DNA of 64,000 bases from JAVJSD01 sp040219575 (GTDB taxonomy: Bacteria; Planctomycetota; Planctomycetia; Pirellulales; Pirellulaceae): positions 66,120 to 130,119 of the forward strand of contig JAVJSD010000014.1 of the NCBI GenBank assembly GCA_040219575.1, in the 5' to 3' direction. Below are positions 16,614-26,280 of the stretch, piece by piece; within the stretch, counting starts at the first letter, position 1, and each line of letters opens with the position of its first letter. A program made the position numbers and the translations under genes. The notes under the pieces were generated by a model. The model was not told the origin of the DNA and did not search any database. It saw only the letters and a list, made by a program, of their open reading frames with translations.

Positions 16614-18151
16614 CTTGATCGCCCTCGCGTGCGGCCCTGATTGCGAACCGCCTCGAGCCGCTCGGCCAATTTCCGCGTCACATCGGGATGCTTCTTGGCG
16701 ATGTTGTTCGTCTCGCCGAGGTCGTCCTTCAGATTGTAAAGCTGCGGCGACGCGTCGAGGCCCAGTTCGGTGTTTGTGTTGCGATTGATCTTCGGCCCCT
16801 GGCTCGGTTCGATGTACTTCCAATCGCCCTGCCGCAGCGAAAGGGCCCGGGCATGTTCGACCAGGTGGTCGCGTCCGGATGGCGACTCGCCGAGCAGCGC
16901 GTCGAGGACGTCGAAACTGTCCGGCCCGGCCGCGGCGTCAAGCTTCTGCCCGGTCAGATTCGCCAGCGAGGCCAGAAAGTCGATCTGACAAACCAGCGCC
17001 GCGGACTCGCCCTGTTCGACGTGCGCTGGCCAGCGGACGACCAGCGGCACCCGCGTACCGGCCTCGAAGGCGCTGTACTTGCCGCCGCGAAATGGACCGG
17101 CCGGCCGATGGTCGCCCAGTTTCTCCACGGCGTCGTCGCGGTAGCCGTCGTCGACAACGGGGCCGTTGTCGCTGGTGAAAATCACGATTGTGTTGTCGGT
17201 CAGCTTCAGGCGGTCGAGCGCGGCCAGCAACTCGCCCGTGCACCAATCGAGCTGCGCGATGGCGTCGCCCCGCGGCCCCATGCCGGTCTGGCCGACGAAC
17301 CGTTTGTGCGGCACGCGCGGCACGTGGATGTCGTGTGTCGAGAAGAAGAGAAAGAACGGCTCCTTCTGGTGCTCTTCGAGGAAGGCCACCGCTTTCTTGG
17401 TGATCACGTCGGCCATGTCCTCATCGACCCAGCGGGCGCTCTTGCCGCCGGTCATGTAGCCGATGCGGCTGATGCCGTTGACGATCGTCATGTCGTGCCC
17501 GTGGCTGGGATGCATCTTGAGCAACTCGGGATTGTCGCGGGCCGTCGGCTCGTCGCCCAGCGGCCTGCCGAATTGCACGGCGATGGGGTCCGACTTGTCG
17601 AGCCCCACCACGTGATGGTTCTCGACGTACACGCAAGGCACGCGGTCGCCCGTGGCGGGCACGAGGAAGCAGTAGTCGAAGCCGACTTCGAGCGGCCCCG
17701 GCTTGATCGGGCCGTTCCAGTCGAGGTCTCCCTCGCCAAGCCCCAGGTGCCATTTACCGACGACGCCGGTGGTGTAGCCGGAGTCCTTGAGCATCGACGG
17801 CAGCGTGGTCCGCCCCGGTTCGATAATCAGCGACGCGTTGCCGGGCAGCACGCCGGTTCCCTTCTTGCGCCAGGCGTACTCGCCGGTCAGCATGGCGTAC
17901 CGCGACGGCGTGCAGGTGGCCGAGGGAGCGTGGGCGTCGGTGAAGCGGAGTCCTTCACGCGCCAGCCGATCGATGTGCGGCGTCTTCACCGCCGTCGCGC
18001 CGTAGCAGCCGACATCGCCATAGCCGATGTCGTCGGCGTAGATCAACACGATATTGGGCCGCTGCGGCTCAGCGGCCGCAGCGCCAATGACAAGCGGCGC
18101 CGCGAACAGCACCGCAAGCAAGCTTCGTAAGGTGGAGTTGGAGTATGGCAT
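16610..18151 (-). CDS. Secreted arylsulfatase A-like sulfatase
   Basis: A second S1 sulfatase, about 513 residues. ATCTPSRYAMLTGEYAW has the formylglycine motif C-T-P-S-R, and IVLIYADDIGYGD gives the metal-binding Asp pair. GKWHLGLGE and IFTSDNGPVVDDG are further active-site segments. The signal peptide is LRSLLAVLFAAPLVIGAAAA. I chose the start at 18151 (MPYSNSTLRS); the frame is open to 18202. The last codons overlap the right end of REPIN copy 4 by a few bases, so the repeat supplies part of the C-terminal coding sequence. Confidence 0.92.
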   Translation of the reverse strand: MPYSNSTLRSLLAVLFAAPLVIGAAAAEPQRPNIVLIYADDIGYGDVGCYGATAVKTPHIDRLAREGLRFTDAHAPSATCTPSRYAMLTGEYAWRKKGTGVLPGNASLIIEPGRTTLPSMLKDSGYTTGVVGKWHLGLGEGDLDWNGPIKPGPLEVGFDYCFLVPATGDRVPCVYVENHHVVGLDKSDPIAVQFGRPLGDEPTARDNPELLKMHPSHGHDMTIVNGISRIGYMTGGKSARWVDEDMADVITKKAVAFLEEHQKEPFFLFFSTHDIHVPRVPHKRFVGQTGMGPRGDAIAQLDWCTGELLAALDRLKLTDNTIVIFTSDNGPVVDDGYRDDAVEKLGDHRPAGPFRGGKYSAFEAGTRVPLVVRWPAHVEQGESAALVCQIDFLASLANLTGQKLDAAAGPDSFDVLDALLGESPSGRDHLVEHARALSLRQGDWKYIEPSQGPKINRNTNTELGLDASPQLYNLKDDLGETNNIAKKHPDVTRKLAERLEAVRNQGRTRGRSR

Positions 18152-18289
18152 CGGGAGGCTCGATCGTTTGGGAGAGGAACAGACGAGACGCTGCGAGACC
18201 ATTCACTTTAACCTCATCCGTGGACGTTTTCAGCCGGGAGTGAAGCCGGAAGGGTCGTTTATTGAGCGATGTATTTCGAATGCCGATTC

Positions 18290-18513
18290 AACATCGTTTA
18301 ACGGCAGGCCGAAGACGTCGGCGTACTCGGGACGTTCCGCAGCGATCTCTCGTCGTGTCGTGCTTAACGCGACTGCGCGTCAACTCCCGAATCGTTCGCT
18401 TCAACGTCGCCTCAAGGCGAAACGCCGCCGACCGCCTGCGCACAAAGCACCTTCAGCCGGAAACCCGGATCGAACGTTCCGCCGTCGCCTTCGGCTTGCC
18501 GTTAAACGATGTT
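18290..18513. repeat. 34-bp inverted repeat enclosing 156 bp
   Basis: The arms 18290-18323 and 18480-18513 match in inverted orientation except at a few positions. Each carries AACATCGTTTAACGGCA. No gene lies between them, in the 420-bp space between the sulfatase and a small membrane protein. It could be a MITE-like element or a long structured RNA. Confidence 0.65.
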
Positions 18514-18571
18514 TTCCGATTCTGATCGGCATTGTCTATGCATCTCTGCGGCGACATGCCGTCGATGTCGC

Positions 18572-18904
18572 TCAGTACAGCAGCGCCACCACCAAGAGCG
18601 TCGTCCACAGCAGCACCCAACCGAGATTGAGCACGAGGCCGAGCACCGCAAGGGCCTGCGTCTCGCGAGATGCTTCACGGCGAGCCCGCACCAAGGCGTA
18701 TCCCCCCAGCGCCAGTCCCGCGACGATCAACAACAGCAGCAACAACTCGACGATCAGGTGCAGCCATCCGCCCAGCGAAGTCTGATAGCCTTCGCCTAGT
18801 CCGCCCAGCGCCAGGCACATCATCCAGAACGCCGCGATCGGCGCCACGATCGAGAACCGGGCGGCGTAACGCGACAGCGGATGACGGGGCAGCGGATCAG
18901 ACAT
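18572..18904 (-). CDS. Small multi-span membrane protein
   Basis: A 110-residue protein with three hydrophobic segments (IVAPIAAFWMMCLALGG, LIVELLLLLLIVAGLALGG and LAVLGLVLNLGWVLLWTTLLVV). The start MSDPLPRHPL at 18904 is preferred over the frame opening at 18994, which runs through REPIN copy 5. The layout resembles DUF4190-type small membrane proteins, but I cannot assign a family. Confidence 0.65.
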   Translation of the reverse strand: MSDPLPRHPLSRYAARFSIVAPIAAFWMMCLALGGLGEGYQTSLGGWLHLIVELLLLLLIVAGLALGGYALVRARREASRETQALAVLGLVLNLGWVLLWTTLLVVALLY

Positions 18905-18923
18905 CGGTGAAGTTGGCCAGTGC

Positions 18924-18987
18924 GTAGCGGAAGTCGTGAGACTTCCGACGACATTACGAAAACCGGAACACTCAAAGGATGTGCGAC
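18924..18987. repeat. REPIN-like palindrome, copy 5 (right half decayed)
   Basis: The left half GTAGCGG plus GGAAGTCGTGAGACTTCC is perfect. The right half is degenerate (GGAACACTCAAAGGATGTGC). Confidence 0.75.
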
Positions 18988-19103
18988 AATTCAATCGACC
19001 GAAGCAAGCTTTCCGAGGAGCCTAGGAGAGCCTGATCGATTTCGATTATAGACCGAAGGAAAAGGCATTTCGGGAGCAGCGTTTGTCGAATCGCCGAATG
19101 ATG

Positions 19104-19133
19104 TTGAATGCGCGCCGAAGCTGGGGCCATAAT
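19104..19133 (+). promoter_or_regulatory. Sigma-70-type promoter
   Basis: TTGAAT (19104-19109), 18 bp, CATAAT (19128-19133). It lies 118 bp before the start of the exported 160-residue protein and could drive it and the coupled Gfo/Idh/MocA gene. The rest of 18988-19250 shows nothing else. Confidence 0.4.
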
Positions 19134-19250
19134 GGGTGCGAACTCGTTTGTCATCCCCCAATCCCCGACAGCAAACGTTGTTCACGGATGTCGCGCCGCT
19201 TTGCGGATCGCGTTTCACTTCACTCCGACGGATCTCAAGGACTCCTCTCC

Positions 19251-19733
19251 ATGTGTCGATCGATCAATCTCACCGCGGTGATGGTCGCCGTCACCATGTT
19301 GGCGTCGCTCAATGAACTGCATGGCGACGATGCGGAATTGGATGACTCGCTGGCGCTGACCGGTAAGGTCGTGGGAGTAACCCTGTCAAGCAAACCCGTC
19401 TTTTATTTGCTCGAGAATGCCAGGATCATCGAACTTGGGGGCAAAACGATGTTGGCGGGCCGATTCGCTCCGGTAACCGATTCGCCTGCACCTGTCTGGA
19501 CCGAAGGCCTGCCATTTGCGGTCTCCATGGATGTCGTGGAAACCCTGATGGTGTTTGAGTCTGTCGAGGATTACCGGAAACGGACTAGGTCAGCAGTTCA
19601 ATCCAATTACGTTCCTGCGCAACGCGACTATCAGTTGGAACGCAGTAACTCTGCTCCAAAACTGAACAAAGACGAATTCCAGCCTTCCAAAACTCCCACC
19701 AATACGCCGAAAACTCGGAGCCCTTCCCCATGA
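19251..19733 (+). CDS. Exported protein of unknown function
   Basis: A 160-residue protein with a signal peptide (INLTAVMVAVTMLASLNELHG), a compact middle domain (ALTGKVVGVTLSSKPVFYLLENARIIELGG) and a Lys/Pro/Ser tail. I do not recognise the fold. Its stop overlaps the next start as ATGA, so it is coupled to the Gfo/Idh/MocA oxidoreductase. Confidence 0.7.
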   Translation: MCRSINLTAVMVAVTMLASLNELHGDDAELDDSLALTGKVVGVTLSSKPVFYLLENARIIELGGKTMLAGRFAPVTDSPAPVWTEGLPFAVSMDVVETLMVFESVEDYRKRTRSAVQSNYVPAQRDYQLERSNSAPKLNKDEFQPSKTPTNTPKTRSPSP

Positions 19734-21046
19734 AACGCCGCGAATTCCTGGCCGGTTCGGCCGCCGCCCTCGCCACCGTCGCCATGACCGCCAAGAGCGA
19801 GGCCAAACTGCTCGCCAACGATAAGATCACCGTCTGCGTGTGCGGCGTGCGCGGGCGCGGCGGCGGGTTGCTCAACACCTTCGCCTCGCAGGGCGACATC
19901 GACGTGAAGTACATCTGCGATCTCGATCTGGGCGTGCTCGGCAGCCGCGTGGCGCAGGTGAAGGACCGCACCGGCAAGACGCCGCAGCCGATCAAGGACT
20001 ATCGCCGGGCCCTCGACGACAAAGAGGTCGACGCCATCGTGCTCGGCACTCCCGATCACTGGCACGCCCTGCCCACGATTCACGCCTGCCAGGCCGGCAA
20101 GGATGTGTACGTGGAGAAGCCCGACGGGCATAACATCCTGGAGGGCCGCACCATGGTGGCGGCGGCCAAGAAGTACGGCCGCGTGGTGCAACTGGGCACG
20201 CAGGCCCGTAGCGGCGCGCATCAAAAGAGCGCGATGAAGTACATCGCCTCCGGCAAGCTCGGCAAGGTGCGGTTCGCCAAGGCCTGGGAAAGCAGCAAGC
20301 AGGGCGATATCGGCCATCCACCCGACGGCGAGCCGCCCGCCGGTTTCGATTACGACACCTGGCTCGGCCCCGCGCCAAAGCGGCCGTTCAACCCGCGGCG
20401 TTTCCACGGCAGTTGGCGGTGGTTCTTCGACTACGGCACCGGCGACCTGGGGAACGACGGCGTGCACCGGCTCGACGTCGCCCGCTGGGGACTCGAAACC
20501 GCCGTGAAGGCCGAAGGCGGCGAGCTGCCCCGGTTTCCCAAGTCGATCTCCGCCCACGGCGGCAAGTACTACTTCGATGACGACCAACAGTGGCCCGACA
20601 CGATGATGGTCACCTACGACTACCCGGGCTACCTGCTGACGTACGAACTGCGGATCTGGACGCCCTACCACATGCACGACGAGTCGGAAGGCTCGGCGGT
20701 GTACGGCGATGCCGGTTACGTGATCATCGGCAACAGCGGCTGGCGGGCGTTCGACGCGAAAGGGAAGCAGATCCTGGAAGAGAAGGCCGGCAACAATGAC
20801 GTGGCCCACGCGCAGAACTTCATGGAGTGCATGCGCAACCGCGCCCGGCCCAACGCCGACCTGGAGACCGTCGGCCATCCCAGCAGCCTGCTGTGCCATC
20901 TCGGCAACGCCGCCTGGCGCGCCGGCCGCACGCTGCACTTCAATCCCGGCACGTACAGCTTCGAGGGCGACCAGGACGCCGAGCAGTACCTCACCCGGCC
21001 GGAATACCGCAAACCGTTCGTGCTGCCGAGCCTGGCCGAGCTGTGA
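19730..21046 (+). CDS. Tat-exported Gfo/Idh/MocA-family oxidoreductase
   Basis: NAD(P)-dependent sugar or inositol dehydrogenase-like protein, 438 residues. The twin-arginine signal is KRREFLAGSAAALATVAMTA. The Rossmann start is ITVCVCGVRGRGGGLL, and the family motif EKPDGHN (usually EKP) follows GTPDHWHALPTIHACQAGKDVY. Exported members like this are typical of planctomycetes, where they may act on sulfated or plant glycans; the substrate is unknown. ATGA overlap couples it to the gene before. Confidence 0.92.
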   Translation: MKRREFLAGSAAALATVAMTAKSEAKLLANDKITVCVCGVRGRGGGLLNTFASQGDIDVKYICDLDLGVLGSRVAQVKDRTGKTPQPIKDYRRALDDKEVDAIVLGTPDHWHALPTIHACQAGKDVYVEKPDGHNILEGRTMVAAAKKYGRVVQLGTQARSGAHQKSAMKYIASGKLGKVRFAKAWESSKQGDIGHPPDGEPPAGFDYDTWLGPAPKRPFNPRRFHGSWRWFFDYGTGDLGNDGVHRLDVARWGLETAVKAEGGELPRFPKSISAHGGKYYFDDDQQWPDTMMVTYDYPGYLLTYELRIWTPYHMHDESEGSAVYGDAGYVIIGNSGWRAFDAKGKQILEEKAGNNDVAHAQNFMECMRNRARPNADLETVGHPSSLLCHLGNAAWRAGRTLHFNPGTYSFEGDQDAEQYLTRPEYRKPFVLPSLAEL

Positions 21047-21346
21047 TGGCGCTCGGCGCATGCGCAAGTGAAAAGGTAAAAGGAAAAAGGTAAAAGTGAA
21101 GCGACTGGTCGGCGCCGGCGTGATCGGTGCTTGATCGGCGATTCTCGTTTGCGTTCTTCTCGTATGGGCTGGGCGTTGGCTGGCTGGAATGTGGACACCC
21201 TGGGAACCTTCCGACTAGAATGCAGTCGTTCCGCCAGGAACAGGAACGCCCCTCTCTGGTTTTCATTCGCATCGCTCCTCGCCGCGGGAAATCCGTCTGG
21301 ACTACGGCCGAGACGGGCGTCCACCGACGAGACACGCCGACCGTTT
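21047..21346. other. Intergenic stretch
   Basis: About 300 bp. At 21071-21096 there is an A-rich direct repeat of the word AAAAGGTAAAAG. The rest, up to the chosen start of the DUF1592 gene, has an open frame without homology. No promoter was convincing. Confidence 0.4.
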
Positions 21347-23848
21347 ATGCGCTCAACCATGACCCCCACGAATCTCCGAATCGAAGACGCGATTCCCGTC
21401 TTCCTCCGTTGTCTCCGTTTCCTCCTGTTCCTTTTTATTTTCACGGCGTCAGCCGGATTGCCGGCCGCCGGCGTGCTGTGGAACGAGGCCGCCGCGGCGG
21501 AGGTTCAGGGAGTCGAGACGTTTCTAAAAACCACCTGCCACGACTGTCACGCCAATGGCGAAGAGGAGGGCGGCCTCGACCTCGCCGTGCTCGGCGCCGA
21601 ACTGAGCGATGTGGCGTTGTTCGCCAAGTGGGAGCGGATCTACGATCGCGTGGCCGATGGCGAAATGCCTCCGGCCGAGGCCGACCAGCCGACTGCGGCC
21701 GATCGACAGGCATTCTTGAACGCGCTGGGAACTCAGTTGATCGCCGCGCACGCCGCCCGCAAGGGAACCGTACTGCGACGGCTGAATCGCCGCGAATACG
21801 AAAACACGCTCAACGACCTGTTCGGCACGAATCTCAAACTCGCCCAGCAGTTGCCCGAGGACGGCAGGGCGCACGAGTTCGACAACGTCGGCGCGGCCCT
21901 GGGCCTGTCGATGGTGCAATTGCAAAAGTACCTGGAGTCGGCCGAGGCGGTGCTCGACGAGTCGATCGCCGACACGCTGGCGGCGCCGGAAAGCAAGGTC
22001 GTGCGGGCCAGCTACGCCGACACGCGCGGCGCCGAGCAGTGGCTGAACAAGATCTGGCTGCACCGCGACGACGGCGCCGTGGTCTTCTTCCGCAGTCAGG
22101 CTTATCCCTCGGGAATGCTGCGCGAGGCCAACGTTCGCGAAGACGGTTGGTACAAGGTCCGCGTCACCGGCTACGCCTTTCAGTCCGACGAGCCGATTAC
22201 ATTCTCGATCGGCGCGACGACCTTCGCCCGCGGGGCGGAACAGCCGACCTTCGGCTACTTCGCCTTTGCTCCCGGCAAGCCGACGACGATCGAACTGCGG
22301 GCCTGGATCCCCGCCCGTTACATGATCGACGTCACGCCGTATGGCATCAGCGACCGCAACAACGAAATCCGCCAGAATGGCGTGATCGGTTACAAGGGGC
22401 CGGGGCTGGCGATTCAACATGTCGAAGTCGAAGGCCCGCTGACCGACGAGTTTCCCACCCGCGGCCATCGACTGCTCTTCGACGGTCTGAATCGCAAAGA
22501 GATTCCGCCCAGCAATCCCAACGACCGCCGCAAGCCGTGGTATACGCCGAAATTCGAGATCGCCACGACCAATCCGTCGCAGGACGCGGCGCAGGTGCTC
22601 CAGCGCGTGGCCACGAAGGCCTTTCGGAGGCCGGCGACACGCGAGCAGATCGCGCCTTATGTGGAACTATTCGAGACGCAGCGTCAGGAGGGCGCCGGTT
22701 TCGAGGAGGCGCTGCGGACGGCGGTCACGGCCCTGTTCTGCTCGCCGAATTTCCTCTGCCTGCGAGAGAATGAGGGCTGGCTCGACGACTACGCGGTCGC
22801 CTCCCGGTTGTCGTACTTCCTCACGCGCAGCGCGCCGGACGACGAATTGCTGGCGGTGGCGGCGCGTGGCAAGCTCACGACCGACCGCGACGTGCTGTTG
22901 GCCCAGACCGAGCGATTGCTGGCGCATCCGCATTCGGCCCGGTTCGTCGAGGACTTCACCGACGCCTGGCTCAATCTCCGCGAGATCGAATTCACCAATC
23001 CCGACGGCGCGCTGTTTCCGGAGTTCGATCGGTTCCTGCAGTATTCGATGCTCGAGGAAACACGCGGCTACTTCCGCAAGTTGATCGACGACAACCTGCC
23101 CGTCGAATGCGTCGTCAAGAGCGACTTCGCAATGCTCAACGAGCGCCTGGCCGAGCATTACGGCGTGGCGGGCGTGAGGGGGCCTCAAATCCGCCCCGTG
23201 AAGCTTCCCGCCGATAGCGTGCGCGGCGGCTTGTTGAGCCAGGGCGCCGTGCTCAAGGTCTCGGCCAACGGCACCAACACCTCGCCGGTGGTCCGCGGCG
23301 TGTTCGTGATGGAGCGGCTGCTGGGCGAAGCGCCGCCTCCCCCGCCGCCCGGCGTTCCCGGCGTCGAGCCCGACATCCGCGGCGCCACCACGCTCCGCGA
23401 ATTGCTCGACCGGCATCGCGATCAGGCCAACTGCCGCAGTTGCCATCAATCGATCGATCCGCCCGGCTTCGCCCTGGAGAGTTTCAACCCGATCGGCGGC
23501 TGGCGCGAGCGGTTCCGCAGCCTGGGCGACGGCGAGCCGGTCAACGTGGAGATCGACGGACGGCGGGTGCGCTACAAGTGGGGACCGGAGGTCGACGCCA
23601 CCGGCCGGCTTGCCGACGGAGAAAAGTTTTCGGGCTACCGCGAGTTCCGCGACCTGCTCGCCGAGCAGGACGACGTGCTGACGCGCTCGCTGGCCGAGAA
23701 GCTGTTGACCTTCGCCACCGGGCGGGAGCTTGGTTTCTCGGATCGGGCGGAAATCGAGCGTATCGCCGGCGAAATGTCGGTTTCCCAGGGCGGCGTGCGT
23801 GATCTCATTCGGCTGGCCGTGACCAGTAGCATTTTCCGGAGAAAGTAA
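21347..23848 (+). CDS. DUF1592/DUF1588-type c-haem exported protein
   Basis: Large planctomycete-type protein, about 833 residues. The signal segment FLRCLRFLLFLFIFTASAGL is followed by a cytochrome-c-like motif CHDCH. The chain of DUF1587 (LRRLNRREYENTLNDLFG), carbohydrate-binding-like, DUF1595, DUF1592 (SRLSYFLTRSAPDDELLAVA), DUF1588 (GLLSQGAVLKVSANGTNTSPVVRG) and DUF1585 domains follows. CRSCHQSIDP is a second haem-like motif. It probably works as an exported redox or glycan-associated protein with the DUF1552 protein encoded immediately after. I chose the ATG at 21347; the frame opens at 21131. Confidence 0.92.
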   Translation: MRSTMTPTNLRIEDAIPVFLRCLRFLLFLFIFTASAGLPAAGVLWNEAAAAEVQGVETFLKTTCHDCHANGEEEGGLDLAVLGAELSDVALFAKWERIYDRVADGEMPPAEADQPTAADRQAFLNALGTQLIAAHAARKGTVLRRLNRREYENTLNDLFGTNLKLAQQLPEDGRAHEFDNVGAALGLSMVQLQKYLESAEAVLDESIADTLAAPESKVVRASYADTRGAEQWLNKIWLHRDDGAVVFFRSQAYPSGMLREANVREDGWYKVRVTGYAFQSDEPITFSIGATTFARGAEQPTFGYFAFAPGKPTTIELRAWIPARYMIDVTPYGISDRNNEIRQNGVIGYKGPGLAIQHVEVEGPLTDEFPTRGHRLLFDGLNRKEIPPSNPNDRRKPWYTPKFEIATTNPSQDAAQVLQRVATKAFRRPATREQIAPYVELFETQRQEGAGFEEALRTAVTALFCSPNFLCLRENEGWLDDYAVASRLSYFLTRSAPDDELLAVAARGKLTTDRDVLLAQTERLLAHPHSARFVEDFTDAWLNLREIEFTNPDGALFPEFDRFLQYSMLEETRGYFRKLIDDNLPVECVVKSDFAMLNERLAEHYGVAGVRGPQIRPVKLPADSVRGGLLSQGAVLKVSANGTNTSPVVRGVFVMERLLGEAPPPPPPGVPGVEPDIRGATTLRELLDRHRDQANCRSCHQSIDPPGFALESFNPIGGWRERFRSLGDGEPVNVEIDGRRVRYKWGPEVDATGRLADGEKFSGYREFRDLLAEQDDVLTRSLAEKLLTFATGRELGFSDRAEIERIAGEMSVSQGGVRDLIRLAVTSSIFRRK

Positions 23849-25171
23849 ATGAAGCGTCCTGCTCCCTTTGTCAGCACGCGCGGTCCGCTGAGCCGCCGTC
23901 ACTTCCTGCGGGGAACCGGCGCGGCCTTGGTCAGTCTGCCGCTGCTGGAGGCGATGCTGCCCACCTTCGGCCGCCGGCTCTCCGCCGCGGAGGCAGAAGG
24001 CGTCCAGTCGCCCAAGCGTTTCCTGGCGGCCTGCGCCACGCTCGGCTTCCACACCCCTTACCTGTTTCCCCTGCAGGAGGGAAAGGACTACACGCCGACG
24101 CCGTATTTGAAACAGCTCGAGAAGCACCGCGACCAACTCACGGTGCTCTCCGGTCTCTCCCACCCGGAGCAGCAGGGGAACAACGGCCACGCCTCCGAGT
24201 TGACGTGGCTCACTTCGGCGCAGCGCCCGGGGCTGGCCGGTTTCCGCAATACGATCTCGCTCGATCAGCGAATCGCCGAGGAGGTCGGCATCAAGACGCG
24301 ATTCCCGTTCTTGGCCCTCTCGACCAGTGGGCGGTCGATGTCGTGGACTTCGAGCGGCGTGGAGATTCCCGGAGAGACATCGCCGGAGAGGCTCTTCAAG
24401 GCGCTGTTCATCGACGGCAACGAGCAGGAAGTGGCGGCCGAGATGCGGCAGTTGAAGCGGGGGCGCAGCATTCTCGACACCGTGCAAGGCGACGCCCAGC
24501 GGCTGGAGCGCGAGCTGAGCCCGGCGGATCGCGACAAACTCGACGAGTACCTGACCGCCGTGCGCGACCTCGAATCGCGACTGCAGCAGTCGCAGGGTTG
24601 GGTCACGCGGCCCAAGCCGAAGGTCGACGCGCAGCCGCCCAAGGACATCGCCGAGCGGAACGACGCCATCGGCAAGCAGCGGCTGATGTACGACATGATC
24701 GTACTCGCGCTGCAGACCGACTCCACGCGAACGATCACCTTTCAACTCAGCGGTATGAACGCCGTGCCGGTCATCCCGGGCGTCAGCAACGACTGGCACA
24801 ACCTCTCGCACCACGGCAAGGATCCGGCCAAGATTGAAGAGTTGCGGGTCATCGAGGAGGCCGAGTTCGCCGCCTTCAACGAATTCCTCACCAAGCTGCG
24901 CGGCCTGAAAGAGAACGGCCGCTCTCTGCTCGACCACACGGCGGTGCTGTTCGGCTCGAATCTCGGCAACGCCAGCAGCCACAGTTGGCGCAACGTGCCG
25001 CTGATCGTGGCCGGCGGCGGCTTCCGGCACGGCGCCTACGTCGCCCACGACGAAAGGAACAACACCCCGCTGGCGAACCTGTTCGTGTCGCTGGCCCAGC
25101 ACATGGGCCTGGAGATCGATCAATTCGGCAGCAGCACCGCCGCCGGCGTCCGCGGTCTGGAAACGGTGTGA
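23849..25171 (+). CDS. DUF1552 Tat-exported protein
   Basis: A 440-residue DUF1552 protein with a twin-arginine signal (LSRRHFLRGTGAALVSLPLLEAMLPTF). The block SGLSHPEQQGNNGH, then DQRIAEEVG, and the end GSNLGNASSHSWRNVPLIVAGGGF are typical. It starts directly after the stop of the DUF1592 gene, the standard pairing in Planctomycetes and Verrucomicrobia. The fold is related to alkaline-phosphatase/sulfatase-like DUF1501 proteins. The biochemical role is not established. Confidence 0.92.
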   Translation: MKRPAPFVSTRGPLSRRHFLRGTGAALVSLPLLEAMLPTFGRRLSAAEAEGVQSPKRFLAACATLGFHTPYLFPLQEGKDYTPTPYLKQLEKHRDQLTVLSGLSHPEQQGNNGHASELTWLTSAQRPGLAGFRNTISLDQRIAEEVGIKTRFPFLALSTSGRSMSWTSSGVEIPGETSPERLFKALFIDGNEQEVAAEMRQLKRGRSILDTVQGDAQRLERELSPADRDKLDEYLTAVRDLESRLQQSQGWVTRPKPKVDAQPPKDIAERNDAIGKQRLMYDMIVLALQTDSTRTITFQLSGMNAVPVIPGVSNDWHNLSHHGKDPAKIEELRVIEEAEFAAFNEFLTKLRGLKENGRSLLDHTAVLFGSNLGNASSHSWRNVPLIVAGGGFRHGAYVAHDERNNTPLANLFVSLAQHMGLEIDQFGSSTAAGVRGLETV

Positions 25172-25181
25172 GCTTGCTCGG

Positions 25182-25300
25182 TTCGACGGACGTTTTCCGT
25201 ACGACGGACGTCCTCGTCTGTTGTGTTATCTGCGAGGTTGGGTTTCGACGGACGTGGACGTCGACCGTGGATGTCGACCGTGGACGTCCGTCGTACGAAA
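25182..25300. repeat. Palindromic repeat cluster rich in ACGGACGT
   Basis: The word CGACGGACGT recurs, and CGTACGACGGACGTCC at the left is inverted at the right (GGACGTCCGTCGTACG). GGACGTCGACC/GTGGATGTCGACC tandem units fill the right part. It lies between the DUF1552 gene and the next exported protein gene and looks like a second, unrelated REP-type family. Confidence 0.65.
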
Positions 25301-25317
25301 TCATTGGAGTCGTCACC

Positions 25318-26280
25318 ATGCGCGCCTTGCTCGCTTTCATCCTTCTCTCCTCCCTCTTGCTGTCGCCAGGAGGCGCCGCGGGCGACGATGTGTGGGTCGC
25401 CGTCGGTTACGGTGGGAGGCGGATGATCTCCACCGACGGCCTGAAGTGGGAGATCACCGCCGAGTGGGCGCAGCCGGGAGGCGACGACGGCAACAACCTG
25501 ATGTCGGCGGTCTTCGCGCAGGATAAGTTCGTGGTGGTCGGCGGCGGAGGGGGCGGGCGCAGCGGCGCCGGACACATCCTCGTCTCGCGCGACGGCCGTC
25601 AGTGGAAGGAGACCTTCTCCGGCAAGTCGCGGATTAATCCCGTCGTGTACGGCGACGGTCGCTTTGTGGTCGGCAGCAGCGGTTACCCGTCCGGAAAACT
25701 GCTGTGGTCCGCCGACGCCGAAACCTGGACGGCGGGCGCGGCGATCGAGACCAAGGGCCTCACGCACTTCCGCGGCGGCGCGTATGGAAACGGCGTCTTC
25801 GTACTGGTCGGCAACGCCGGCGGACAAGGCGGCCGATCGTGGGCGATCGTCACGCCCGACGGCGAGAAGATCACCAGCGAGCGCGACGACCTGCCGGGCC
25901 ACGGCGCGATCGTCTTCGGCGCGGGAAAGTTTCTGATGCTCACCTCCCATCGCGAGGCCGAACTGATCGCCTCGCGCGACGGCGCGACTTGGGCGCCGGT
26001 GCACCCGGAAGAGGGCGCCAAGTTCAGCTGGCTGGTGTCCAGCGGCGGTGAATTCTTCGCCGGCGACGGCAAGGTCGCGTATCGCTCGGCCGACGGCGCG
26101 ACGTGGAAGAAACAGGAACTGCCGGTGCGGGGCGGCGTGAAATGGACCGACGGCACACGCTTCATCAGCACGTCGTGGCCGGGCAAGATGGCCTTCTCCG
26201 CCGACGGCGCGTCGTGGGAGAGTTCGCCGCCGCTGTCGGCCAATGGCATCAACCGCGTGATTCATGGAGACCTGAAGTGA
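25318..26280 (+). CDS. Exported beta-propeller-like protein
   Basis: A 320-residue protein with a signal peptide (LLAFILLSSLLLSPGGAAG). The body consists of repeats of about 45 residues with the pattern S-x-D-G-x-x-W (STDGLKWEI, SRDGRQWKE, SADAETWTA, SRDGATWAP, SADGATWKK, SADGASWES), as in sialidase-type or WD-like propellers with Asp-box-like turns. It is probably an exported glycan-binding or structural protein. GTGA overlap couples it to the esterase downstream. Confidence 0.8.
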   Translation: MRALLAFILLSSLLLSPGGAAGDDVWVAVGYGGRRMISTDGLKWEITAEWAQPGGDDGNNLMSAVFAQDKFVVVGGGGGGRSGAGHILVSRDGRQWKETFSGKSRINPVVYGDGRFVVGSSGYPSGKLLWSADAETWTAGAAIETKGLTHFRGGAYGNGVFVLVGNAGGQGGRSWAIVTPDGEKITSERDDLPGHGAIVFGAGKFLMLTSHREAELIASRDGATWAPVHPEEGAKFSWLVSSGGEFFAGDGKVAYRSADGATWKKQELPVRGGVKWTDGTRFISTSWPGKMAFSADGASWESSPPLSANGINRVIHGDLK

